Shown piece after piece: positions 1 through 7,155 of a stretch of DNA of 7,320 bases. The stretch covers positions 1-7,320 of the forward strand of contig JACQJU010000112.1 in the NCBI GenBank assembly GCA_016204905.1. Direction: 5' to 3'. The position numbers and the translations under genes were made by a program. The DNA comes from Candidatus Gottesmanbacteria bacterium (GTDB lineage Bacteria; Patescibacteriota; Microgenomatia; 2-02-FULL-39-11). Positions within the stretch are counted from its first letter, which is position 1; each line of letters opens with the position of its first letter. The notes under the pieces are model-generated. The model saw only the letters and a program-made list of their open reading frames with translations, had not been told where the DNA came from and made no database searches.

Positions 1-1
1 C

Positions 2-124
2 ATCTATTTTCTGGTTTATTTACTCCTTATCATTGTCTCCAGAGTATATGCCAGGTTTTCACCCAACTACACTCCATTTTGGCCAATTTATTATTCGTCA
101 AAAGATTTGAAAGTTACTAGCTAA
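2..124 (+). CDS. Partial C-terminal end of an upstream membrane protein (frame uncertain)
   Basis: The frame beginning at base 2 is open from the window edge to a TAA at 122-124. It encodes a hydrophobic stretch (IYFLVYLLLIIV) followed by a basic turn and a polar tail, which fits the last membrane segment of an integral membrane protein. Its stop lies one base before the next ATG, in keeping with the overlapping spacing of the following genes. The other two plus frames are also open to stops at 118-120 and 108-110, so the frame choice rests on hydrophobicity and spacing only. No function can be assigned from about 40 residues; a membrane protein of the same envelope operon is the likeliest identity. 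Confidence 0.4.
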   Translation: MYFLVYLLLIIVSRVYARFSPNYTPFWPIYYSSKDLKVTS

Positions 125-125
125 T

Positions 126-1703
126 ATGCATAAACTAAAAAATTTACTTATCTTTATATTCTTATTTGGATTTTCCGCTACAATATTGGGCCTGACAGTG
201 CGCGGATTACCCGGTAATCCTACCCAAGACACGCTTAATCAGGATATCTGGAAGGATGATGGTCCTTTTGAACTATCCCCAGAGAGAGGTAGATTTGCAC
301 TATTATATTCTGTGGTGGAAAATAAATCTCTCGAATTTTCCATTCCCTTAGCTAGATTTACTGCTCCAGATCTAGGGTATAGCAAAGGAAAATATGTTTC
401 TATTTTTGCACCAGGCGTTTCCTTCTCAGTGATACCAGGCTACATCATCGGTAAAATGTTTGGCTTATCTCAAGTAGGTACATTTGCCATGACTTCACTA
501 TTTGCACTACTAAATTTCTGGCTTATCAAAAATATTGCAACAAGAGTCGGTGCTCATCCCATCGCCGCTATTATTGCGGGACTAACTTTTCTCTTTGCTA
601 CCCCCGCATTTCCTTATGCTGTGTCCCTATATCAGCATCATATCTCTACATTCATGATTTTACTTGCTGTTTATACTATCATGCGTTCTCAGAGTTTATG
701 GGCCATTGCTTTTGTCTGGTTTCTGATAGCAGCTTCCGTACCTATCGATAATCCCAACATTATTTTTATGATCCCTATAGCTATTTATTCTTTGCTGCAG
801 TTTTTTATAGTGAAGAAGAATGTCAAAGGATGGGAAATCAATATGAGACTTCTAGGTGTATTCACATTTATCGCTGGAGTTATACCGATTGTTTTATTTA
901 TGTGGTTCAATCTTGCCTCCCATGGAGATCCGTTGAGGTTTTCCGGAACACTTCCTTCAGTGAAAGCCATTGACGCTGCAGGAAAACCAGCAGTGCCAGA
1001 ACAAGTTACAAAAACAGAAAATAGAGAAAGATATTTGAATCCCGAAACTCAGCAAAAACCGGCTTCTGGATTCTTCAAAACAAGAAATATCCTAAACGGG
1101 TTTTATGTCCATTTTGTCAGCCGCGATAGAGGTATACTCTATTACACTCCGATCATGCTGATCGCTTTCTTAGGATTATTTGCTCATGACAAAAAATACA
1201 ATTCTTACAAAGCACTACTCGTAGGTATTATAGGTTTTAATATTCTTCTTTACTCCTTATGGGGAGATCCTTGGGGAGGGTGGGCATTTGCCTCTAGGTA
1301 TTTGATTCCCAGTTATGCCGTACTTTCTATTTTCTTGGCTATTTTTATGACCAAATATATCCGCAGATTTATAGTCTTAGCTCCTCTACTGATATTATTT
1401 GCATACTCAGTAAGCGTCAATACACTTGGTGCCATAACCACCAATAGACTCCCACCCGAAGGTGAAGCCAAGGCGCTTTCTCTAGTATCGGGCAGGGTAG
1501 AAAAATTTTCCTATGATCGCAATATAGAGATGTTACAGGCTAATAAGTCAAAATCCTACATCTATCAAGCATATATTAACAAGTACATGAGCGCCTGGGA
1601 ATATTATGTGCTTCTAGTATCTACAATCGTTGGATTTTCCAGTATATTTTTTGTTTATCTTTATTTGTCCCAAAGGAGAGGAAAAAACCATGCCAAAGTT
1701 TAA
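126..1703 (+). CDS. GT-C-like polytopic membrane glycosyltransferase, 525 aa
   Basis: This is probably a polyprenyl-phosphate-sugar-dependent glycosyltransferase of the GT-C type, acting on the outer face of the cytoplasmic membrane. The protein has a first membrane helix at about residues 6-24, then a long outside loop with acidic residues and the segments ERGRFALLYSVVE (53-65) and KGKYVSIFAPGVSF (87-100). About nine further hydrophobic helices follow. Two more signatures are a polar insertion at about 265-325 and WGDPWGGWAFASRYLIP (379-395). The GRxAL, GKYxSxFAPG and GGWxFxxRYLIP patterns are typical of uncharacterised GT-C-like proteins. The sugar and acceptor cannot be read from the sequence. 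The ATG follows an upstream stop by one base, and only a weak GAAAG lies before it, suggesting translation coupled to the upstream gene. The next gene begins inside its last codons. The membrane class is fairly certain; transferase activity is inferred. Confidence 0.75.
   Translation: MHKLKNLLIFIFLFGFSATILGLTVRGLPGNPTQDTLNQDIWKDDGPFELSPERGRFALLYSVVENKSLEFSIPLARFTAPDLGYSKGKYVSIFAPGVSFSVIPGYIIGKMFGLSQVGTFAMTSLFALLNFWLIKNIATRVGAHPIAAIIAGLTFLFATPAFPYAVSLYQHHISTFMILLAVYTIMRSQSLWAIAFVWFLIAASVPIDNPNIIFMIPIAIYSLLQFFIVKKNVKGWEINMRLLGVFTFIAGVIPIVLFMWFNLASHGDPLRFSGTLPSVKAIDAAGKPAVPEQVTKTENRERYLNPETQQKPASGFFKTRNILNGFYVHFVSRDRGILYYTPIMLIAFLGLFAHDKKYNSYKALLVGIIGFNILLYSLWGDPWGGWAFASRYLIPSYAVLSIFLAIFMTKYIRRFIVLAPLLILFAYSVSVNTLGAITTNRLPPEGEAKALSLVSGRVEKFSYDRNIEMLQANKSKSYIYQAYINKYMSAWEYYVLLVSTIVGFSSIFFVYLYLSQRRGKNHAKV
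1673..1678 (+). promoter_or_regulatory. Shine-Dalgarno site that fixes the start at 1690
   Basis: AAGGAG lies inside the 3' end of the preceding gene, 11 bases before ATG 1690. The alternative in-frame ATG at 1630 has no such site and would add 20 residues overlapping the upstream gene by 74 bases, so 1690 is the better start. Confidence 0.75.
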
Positions 1704-3324
1704 ATTGCATCCACTGTCAATTAGTTTTGATATTAGTGAAAGTACTCTTCTTCGAGTACAAACTGTTTTAGCAAAACATATGTTCTTTCTCTTGCTGATT
1801 ATTTTTACTATTATTTCAATCTATTATTTCCAATCTTTTTATACTAATAAACTTGGTCTTTCTTACAATGATGCCAGGTCGCATCTGGATATAGGTAGAC
1901 GCGTGGTGGAAGGTCTCAAACCAGGTCTAGCTCAGTTAGGATCTGTCTGGTTACCTCTGCCACACATTCTCATGATACCTACCATCTGGAATGACTTTAT
2001 GTGGCACTCCGGACTAGCTGGATCGCTTCAATCTATGATCTCCTTTGTAGTAACAGGCCTGGTAATATACTCATTTCTAAAGATATTGGGAGTAGGCATG
2101 TTTGGACGATTGTTAGGTGTTTTTGTATTTGTAGCCAATTTAAATATTCTTTATCTTCAATCTGTTGCTATGACCGAACTCCTTCTTATTTCGACGATGA
2201 CCATAGGTGTCTATGAATTAGTCTTATGGGCTCATGACGATAAGATTGTAAATCTAGTAAAATCTGCCTTCTGGGTGATGCTTTCCACCCTTGTTCGCTA
2301 CGATGGTTGGTTTCTTCTTATTATATCTACTTGTATAGTTGCTTTTCTGACCTGGAAAAAGAGAGGATACAAAACATCTGAAGGATTATCCATACTTTTT
2401 GTTACTCTTGCAGGATTAGGTGTTGTTGGCTGGTTTGTCTGGAATCAGCTTATATTCAAAGATGCTCTATATTTTGCCCTCGGACCTTTTTCTGCACGAG
2501 TCCAGCAACAACAGATGGAGAAAGCCGGCGCACTTATGACCAAGGGAGATCTTCTACTTTCTACCCAAGTCTATTTATACGCCCTCTTTTTCAATTCCGG
2601 TACATTTACAGCCTTTTTAGGTTTATTCGGAGCAATAGCTTTCTGGCTAAGTAAAAATATCAAAACAAGTATAAAAATAGCCAGTCTCTCACTCCTGACT
2701 CCACTTTTATTTAATATTATAGCTCTCTTTTTTGGACACTCAGTTCTTTTTGTCCAAGGTATCTCTGGAAATACCTGGTTCAATGTACGTTATGGCATCA
2801 TGATGATGCCCTCTATTGCGATTTTCATCGGCTATCTTGCTCACAAAGTGAAATCATTACGCTGGGTCTTTTTAGGATTATTATTCTTCGTCACCTTTTT
2901 CGCCTTTAATAGTAGCGATGCTGTCACCATCGATGATGCCAGAGTCGGTTCTAGCCAAAAGAACGTTTCCGAAGTTTCTGGTTGGCTATCTACCCATGCC
3001 AAAGATGAGAAAGGGTTTATACTCATTTCAGCTGCTTCCCATGACGCTATCATTTTTTCTTCTGGTTTGCCTATGAAAAAATTTATCCACGAAGGAACAG
3101 GAGCTTATTGGGAAAGTGCTACTATCGCCCCCGATCGTTGGGCCAGATGGATCGTCATGAGGACCCATGATGATAATGATCTCTCTTGGAAATTTGTCTC
3201 CAGAGCGCCAGGTTTTGTGAAGTATGAAAAGACGGCTGCTTACCCTTTTGCCGATATCTATCAGCTGAAAGATGAATTTTTAGGAGATCTCAATACGGAG
3301 CCTGTCTTTGGCAAGCAAAAATGA
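1690..3324 (+). CDS. GT-C-like polytopic membrane glycosyltransferase, 544 aa
   Basis: This is a second integral membrane protein of GT-C style, unlike the preceding one in sequence. Numbered from ATG 1690, it has a cytoplasmic N-terminus, a first helix at about 30-48, and an outside loop with SYNDARSHLDIGRRVVEG (58-75), where Asp61 is a candidate for the first-loop catalytic acid of GT-C enzymes. PGLAQLGSVWLPLPH (78-92) follows. Further helices run to about 406, with TEL (162-164), VRYDGW (202-207) and WFNVRYGIMMMP (363-374) between them. A soluble C-terminal domain of about 135 residues (410-544) probably faces outside and may bind the acceptor. The gene overlaps its neighbour upstream by 14 bases, and its TGA overlaps the next ATG (ATGA), so all three are probably co-translated. 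The sugar donor and acceptor are unknown. A dolichyl-phosphate-mannose-mannosyltransferase-like role is possible but not shown. Confidence 0.72.
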   Translation: MPKFKLHPLSISFDISESTLLRVQTVLAKHMFFLLLIIFTIISIYYFQSFYTNKLGLSYNDARSHLDIGRRVVEGLKPGLAQLGSVWLPLPHILMIPTIWNDFMWHSGLAGSLQSMISFVVTGLVIYSFLKILGVGMFGRLLGVFVFVANLNILYLQSVAMTELLLISTMTIGVYELVLWAHDDKIVNLVKSAFWVMLSTLVRYDGWFLLIISTCIVAFLTWKKRGYKTSEGLSILFVTLAGLGVVGWFVWNQLIFKDALYFALGPFSARVQQQQMEKAGALMTKGDLLLSTQVYLYALFFNSGTFTAFLGLFGAIAFWLSKNIKTSIKIASLSLLTPLLFNIIALFFGHSVLFVQGISGNTWFNVRYGIMMMPSIAIFIGYLAHKVKSLRWVFLGLLFFVTFFAFNSSDAVTIDDARVGSSQKNVSEVSGWLSTHAKDEKGFILISAASHDAIIFSSGLPMKKFIHEGTGAYWESATIAPDRWARWIVMRTHDDNDLSWKFVSRAPGFVKYEKTAAYPFADIYQLKDEFLGDLNTEPVFGKQK

Positions 3325-4553
3325 AAAAAATTATTTTAATATTTCCAATTTTCCTATCACTGTTTTTTTTATTACCATCACCAATATTATCCCAACAGCA
3401 CGTTCCTTGGTGGGATGTCCAGTCTATTGATACTATGAAATATTCTCGTGATTTAGCACGCGAGAAATTAAAAAATGCTTCTTTTGACCAAATCATAGAC
3501 CAACAAGTAAAAAATATCGCTCAAACAGGTAGCACACATATCGCCATAGCTACTCCTTATGACGATGAATTCTTGCCATATCTTACCCGATGGGTGAAAG
3601 CCGCACGAAAGTATAACCTCAAAGTTTGGTTACGCGGTAATTTTTCCGGCTGGGAGAAATGGTTTGACTATCGCCAAATAGGTAGAACAGAACATACTGC
3701 AAAAACTAAGGAATTTATACTCCAAAATAAAGATCTTTTTGAAGATGGTGATATATTTACCTCTTGTCCCGAATGCGAAAATGGTGGTCCGGGAGATCCC
3801 CGCATCACAGGAGACGTACTAGGTTACAGAAAATTCTTGATCTCTGAATATACCACCATCAAAGATGTCTTCCGTCAGATAAGAAAGGATGTTCGAGCAA
3901 ATTTATATTCCATGAATGGCGATGTAGCCAGACTGATCATGGACAAAGAAACCACTTCTCGACTGGATGGAGTAGTGACAATCGATCATTATGTAGCGAC
4001 CCCTGAAGAACTATTACAAGATATCGAAAATATTGTCAAAAGTAGCGGAGGAAAAGTATTTTTAGGAGAAATCGGCGCACCCATACCAGATATACACGGC
4101 AATATGACCGAAGACCAACAAGCCAATTATATAGCCAATACATTGTCTAAACTGGCTCATACCGATAGTTTGATTGGTCTCAATTATTGGGTCAATGAGG
4201 GCGGATCTACCCAACTTTGGGAAAACAACCAACCTCGCCAAGCCGTACCGGTTATTCGTACCTATTTCCTGCCAGAAACACTATCCGGCATCATCAAAAA
4301 TGATATCAATCAACCGATTGCCGAAGCAACAATTGAAACAAAATATAAAATGACCAAATCAGACAATGACGGTAGATTCCAACTTCCAATCTTGCCAGAG
4401 GAGTCCCAAATTGCTATCTTGGCAGAAGGTTACCAAAAGAAAGAAGTAGAATTTGCATCTGCTGAAGCGAAACTTACTATAGTACTGCAGTCTGAGCATG
4501 AGAATATCTTATTTCGATTTCTTAAATTTATAAGAAATGCCATCAGGAGGTAA
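3321..4553 (+). CDS. Secreted TIM-barrel glycoside-hydrolase-like protein with C-terminal beta-sandwich, 410 aa
   Basis: The N-terminus is a signal peptide (MKK, hydrophobic core 4-20, likely cleavage after ILS24). Residues 30-315 have the layout of a (beta/alpha)8 barrel: alternating strands such as THIAIATPYDD (72-82) and LKVWLRGNFSGW (100-111). CPECENG (149-155), at the end of a middle strand, holds Glu151 and Glu153 as possible acid/base residues. KVFLGEIGAP (245-254) offers Glu250 as the candidate nucleophile, as in clan GH-A enzymes. LIGLNYWVNEGG (284-295) would be the last strand. Residues about 319-391 resemble a carboxypeptidase-regulatory-like beta-sandwich (SGIIKNDINQPIAEATI, DNDGRFQLPILP). 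The protein ends in a basic amphipathic tail (FRFLKFIRNAIRR). The start overlaps the upstream stop as ATGA, implying coupled translation. A role in trimming or remodelling the glycan made by the upstream membrane proteins is inferred. The exact GH family is not recognised, and a non-catalytic barrel remains possible. Confidence 0.68.
   Translation: MKKIILIFPIFLSLFFLLPSPILSQQHVPWWDVQSIDTMKYSRDLAREKLKNASFDQIIDQQVKNIAQTGSTHIAIATPYDDEFLPYLTRWVKAARKYNLKVWLRGNFSGWEKWFDYRQIGRTEHTAKTKEFILQNKDLFEDGDIFTSCPECENGGPGDPRITGDVLGYRKFLISEYTTIKDVFRQIRKDVRANLYSMNGDVARLIMDKETTSRLDGVVTIDHYVATPEELLQDIENIVKSSGGKVFLGEIGAPIPDIHGNMTEDQQANYIANTLSKLAHTDSLIGLNYWVNEGGSTQLWENNQPRQAVPVIRTYFLPETLSGIIKNDINQPIAEATIETKYKMTKSDNDGRFQLPILPEESQIAILAEGYQKKEVEFASAEAKLTIVLQSEHENILFRFLKFIRNAIRR
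4545..4550 (+). promoter_or_regulatory. Perfect Shine-Dalgarno AGGAGG with no obvious long gene after it
   Basis: AGGAGG forms the last two Arg codons of the glycosidase-like gene. It lies 7 bases before TTG 4558, which would open an 11-codon frame ending at TAA 4591-4593, and 11 bases before ATG 4562, which opens only two codons. It may be a chance result of two AGG codons or the ribosome site of a tiny leader peptide. Confidence 0.3.
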
Positions 4554-4557
4554 TAAT

Positions 4558-4599
4558 TTGCATGATATAATATTTTCTGATATAATCCTATAATATAAT
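4558..4599 (+). promoter_or_regulatory. Cluster of four TATAAT boxes, promoter of the surface-protein/sortase unit
   Basis: Four perfect TATAAT hexamers lie at 4566-4571, 4581-4586, 4589-4594 and 4594-4599. The first two are preceded by TGA, giving extended -10 motifs (TGnTATAAT at 4563-4571 and 4578-4586). TTGCAT at 4558-4563 stands 17 bases before the second box and could serve as a weak -35. Start sites would fall roughly at 4578, 4593 and 4606, giving leaders of about 40-70 bases before the ATG at 4648. It lies in the only sizeable gap between the five plus-strand genes, which supports a new transcription unit there. Which boxes are used cannot be told from the sequence. Confidence 0.6.
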
Positions 4600-4647
4600 C
4601 TAATCGGTCTCCTGTCCAAAAACTGCCTACAAAACTAACTCAAATAC

Positions 4648-5242
<595 letters not shown>

Positions 5243-5244
<2 letters not shown>

Positions 5245-5248
5245 GGAG
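5243..5248 (+). promoter_or_regulatory. Shine-Dalgarno of the sortase gene
   Basis: AAGGAG overlaps the stop codon of the upstream gene and lies 4 bases before ATG 5253. This ties translation of the sortase to that of its probable substrate. Confidence 0.75.
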
Positions 5249-5252
5249 ATTC

Positions 5253-5774
5253 ATGTCTAGATTCTTCATCATCCTGGGTATTATTTTCCTTCTTACTACA
5301 GGATTCCTTATCTATCAGCGTAATACTCCGAAAAGATTAGCATTCGATATCGACTCACTACCAACCACTTCTGTATCTTCCAAAAAAAGTCCACAAGTAT
5401 TGATAATCGAAAGTTTAGGTATCAGACTCCCTATCATTCCAGCCAAAATCAGCAAAAGTAGATGGGAAGCCACTAGTGAGGGTGTTTCTTTTTTATCCTC
5501 TTCGAGTATACCCGGAGAAATAGGCAATAGTATCCTTTATGGACACAATTGGCCAAATATCCTAGGTAAACTAACCCAAGCCAAACCAGGGCAGAGCATT
5601 GAAGTTATATTTTCTGATAATACCAAGAAAGAATTTCTGATAGAATTTACGTCTATAGTCACTCCTGACGAGATACATATATTAGATCAAACCAAAGATA
5701 TTAGACTGACCCTCTATACCTGCACTGGCTTCTTGGATAGCAAACGCTTCGTGGTAACCGCCATCAAAATCTAA
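5253..5774 (+). CDS. Sortase (class E/D-like), 173 aa
   Basis: This is a membrane-anchored cysteine transpeptidase that would cut LPxTG-like sorting signals between Thr and Gly and join the protein to an envelope amine. The protein has one N-terminal membrane helix (about 4-20), a linker, and a compact sortase barrel. The catalytic set is visible: His98 in LYGHNW (95-100), Cys157 in the TLxTC motif LTLYTC (152-157), and Arg165 in SKRFVV (163-168). The length is normal for a single-domain sortase with its membrane anchor. The neighbouring exported protein carries LAATG; LAxTG preference is known for class E sortases, which supports a class E-like specificity, although class D cannot be excluded. 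The gene is the second of a two-gene unit, with its ribosome site overlapping the previous stop. It is the only sortase in the window and appears intact. Confidence 0.9.
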   Translation: MSRFFIILGIIFLLTTGFLIYQRNTPKRLAFDIDSLPTTSVSSKKSPQVLIIESLGIRLPIIPAKISKSRWEATSEGVSFLSSSSIPGEIGNSILYGHNWPNILGKLTQAKPGQSIEVIFSDNTKKEFLIEFTSIVTPDEIHILDQTKDIRLTLYTCTGFLDSKRFVVTAIKI

Positions 5775-5846
5775 AAGAATCCAAATCGTTGGCTATCGAT
5801 GCTGAAGTAGTAGCAAATCCCCGAACCTAGCACAGTAAGTTTATTT

Positions 5847-5869
5847 TTCATTAAGTTATTTTAATTGAA
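5847..5869 (+). other. AT-rich imperfect hairpin in the convergent gap
   Basis: TTCATTAA (5847-5854) can pair with TTAATTGAA (5861-5869), with one bulged T and a 6-base loop, between the converging sortase and corA genes. It is preceded by a T-rich stretch but not followed by a clear T-run on either strand, so it is a poor intrinsic terminator. No better candidate terminator was seen in 5775-5870. Confidence 0.25.
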
Positions 5870-5870
5870 T

Positions 5871-6896
5871 CTATATCAAATGTTTATATCGGAAAAAAGC
5901 CAGCATCGGTACTACAATCGCCGCCATCACTAGACCTATCAGGAAAAAAGCATCCGGGTGGCCAGCAAAGGGTAGAAATTTGAGATTCATACCATAAATA
6001 CCTGTTAGCAGCGTCAGTGGTAAAAGTATTGCCGAAAAAACAGTCAGGTATTTTATAGTTTCATTGGTCCGGAACGAAAGATAACTTTCAAATGTCAAAG
6101 ACAAATTATCAGTCAATTCTTTGGCATCCTCCAATCTATCATACAATCTTTTGAAATGATCAGTAATATTACGGAAATAATTTTTCAGGTTTTTGGTCAA
6201 AAAGGGATGTGCAGTTTCCTCAAAGTTTTTGAAAGCGTTTAACTCTGGTTTGACAATGGTTTGAAAATAGATGACATTTCTCCTGACTAGCGAGATCTTT
6301 TTTATGACAAAACGAGCAGTTTTGCTAAAAACTTCTTTATCTATTTCTTCGAGAGTATTTTCTATCTGTTCAATAAGAGGAAAGATAGTGTCTACCAAAC
6401 CATCGATGATTTGATAGAGTAGAAAACCACTACCTTTGCTGAAAAATTTTTCTTGCATAGTGCCACCGCGGAGGTTAGTATCAATAAATTCCTCAATCAT
6501 CAAAAAAGGATCGTTAAGTATCAAAACAACATCGTCTTTAGTCAGTATCGCATCTATTTCACTTGATTCTATACGATTGGTTTGGGTATTAAATCTCGGC
6601 AGATGGAAGACAAAGAAAATATATTCCTCTTCTAGATCAATCTTAGGCCTCTGGACCGAAGAGATGATGTCATCAGCATGTAATTCATGTATGGGATAGG
6701 TCTTTTGAAGCAAACTTACCTCTTTCTGTGTAGGACTTCTGAGTATCGTCAAGTTGACATTTTTCTGGGTTATTTTTTCTATTTTCTTATATTTCTTTGT
6801 TTGATCATCCGGCTTTTTTACCATATCCAAAATTTTAGCCGGTAAATCACTAGCATCCGGTATTATTGATTGTAAAATATTGGAATCACTCTTCAT
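5871..6896 (-). CDS. corA: CorA-family Mg2+/divalent cation channel, 341 aa
   Basis: This protein is expected to form a homopentameric channel for Mg2+ (or Co2+/Ni2+) entry across the cytoplasmic membrane. A large N-terminal cytoplasmic region (1-280) contains a charged lead, an alpha/beta domain (about 48-140, with FFVFHLPRF at 94-102) and long helices forming the stalk (about 155-280). Two C-terminal membrane helices follow: about 284-300, ending in the hallmark YGMN (301-304), and about 316-335. The short basic tail RYKHLI lies inside. The loop after GMN reads LKFLPFAGHPDAF, not the MPEL form of well-studied CorA proteins. The length is near the usual 315-350. The gene is convergent with the sortase gene and has its own promoter, so a link to the envelope locus is not indicated. 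No Shine-Dalgarno is seen before the ATG. Confidence 0.93.
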   Translation of the reverse strand: MKSDSNILQSIIPDASDLPAKILDMVKKPDDQTKKYKKIEKITQKNVNLTILRSPTQKEVSLLQKTYPIHELHADDIISSVQRPKIDLEEEYIFFVFHLPRFNTQTNRIESSEIDAILTKDDVVLILNDPFLMIEEFIDTNLRGGTMQEKFFSKGSGFLLYQIIDGLVDTIFPLIEQIENTLEEIDKEVFSKTARFVIKKISLVRRNVIYFQTIVKPELNAFKNFEETAHPFLTKNLKNYFRNITDHFKRLYDRLEDAKELTDNLSLTFESYLSFRTNETIKYLTVFSAILLPLTLLTGIYGMNLKFLPFAGHPDAFFLIGLVMAAIVVPMLAFFRYKHLI

Positions 6897-6902
6897 GTAC
6901 TA

Positions 6903-6908
6903 ATTATA
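6903..6908 (-). promoter_or_regulatory. -10 box of corA, suggesting a leaderless transcript
   Basis: On the minus strand a perfect TATAAT ends six bases before the corA ATG. With the normal distance to the start site, transcription would begin at or next to the A of ATG, giving a leaderless mRNA; the absence of a Shine-Dalgarno agrees. No convincing -35 stands 16-19 bases upstream. Confidence 0.5.
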
Positions 6909-6934
6909 ATACAATTACGCCGAACATATTTTGC

Positions 6935-6950
6935 AATAACAATTGTTGTT
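6935..6950. promoter_or_regulatory. Palindrome upstream of corA, possible operator
   Basis: AACAATTGTT (6938-6947) is a perfect 10-base palindrome, extendable to 6935-6950 with one mismatched pair. It lies about 40 bases upstream of the corA ATG, over the expected -35 zone. It could bind a dimeric regulator, but AT-rich palindromes of this length also arise by chance. Confidence 0.25.
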
Positions 6951-7092
6951 TCAGTAGTCGTTGGTCAGATCGCGGGATTAGTATTTAATGGAGATAGAGA
7001 ATATCTCTCTTAGCTGGCTACGCTGGGTCAGACTTTTTGGAAAGCTTGTATAAGTTGAGTATCTCTCGGTTCATAAAATAAAAAGATCCGTG

Positions 7093-7155
7093 CCCGTAGA
7101 CAAGTTCTTGCGACGCAAATACGTAGTATTCAGGAGCAAGTAAGTGTTATACGGG
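7093..7155. other. Three nested inverted repeats, possible structured RNA or DNA hairpin
   Basis: Three perfect inverted repeats are nested about one axis. CCCGTA (7093-7098) pairs with TACGGG (7150-7155), CTTGC (7107-7111) with GCAAG (7136-7140), and AATAC (7118-7122) with GTATT (7126-7130) around a 3-base loop. Together they would make a 63-base stem with internal loops. No protein frame explains them. The strand is unknown, no promoter is clear, and the match to any RNA family is not recognised. Confidence 0.3.

Noticed and set aside
785..970. Minus-strand open frame of 61 codons
   Set aside because: It lies wholly inside the first GT-C-like gene, has no ribosome site, and its product has no recognisable features.
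1630..1689. Upstream ATG for the second GT-C-like gene
   Set aside because: It has no ribosome site and would enlarge the overlap to 74 bases, whereas ATG 1690 has AAGGAG at a good distance.
3322..3324. TGA read as a sense codon, as in some CPR lineages
   Set aside because: Reading through reaches a TAA within a few codons and the ATGA overlap starts a clear signal peptide; the standard code fits all genes.
6436..6699. Plus-strand open frame of 87 codons
   Set aside because: It is antisense to corA, which has clear family motifs, and shows no domain or ribosome site.
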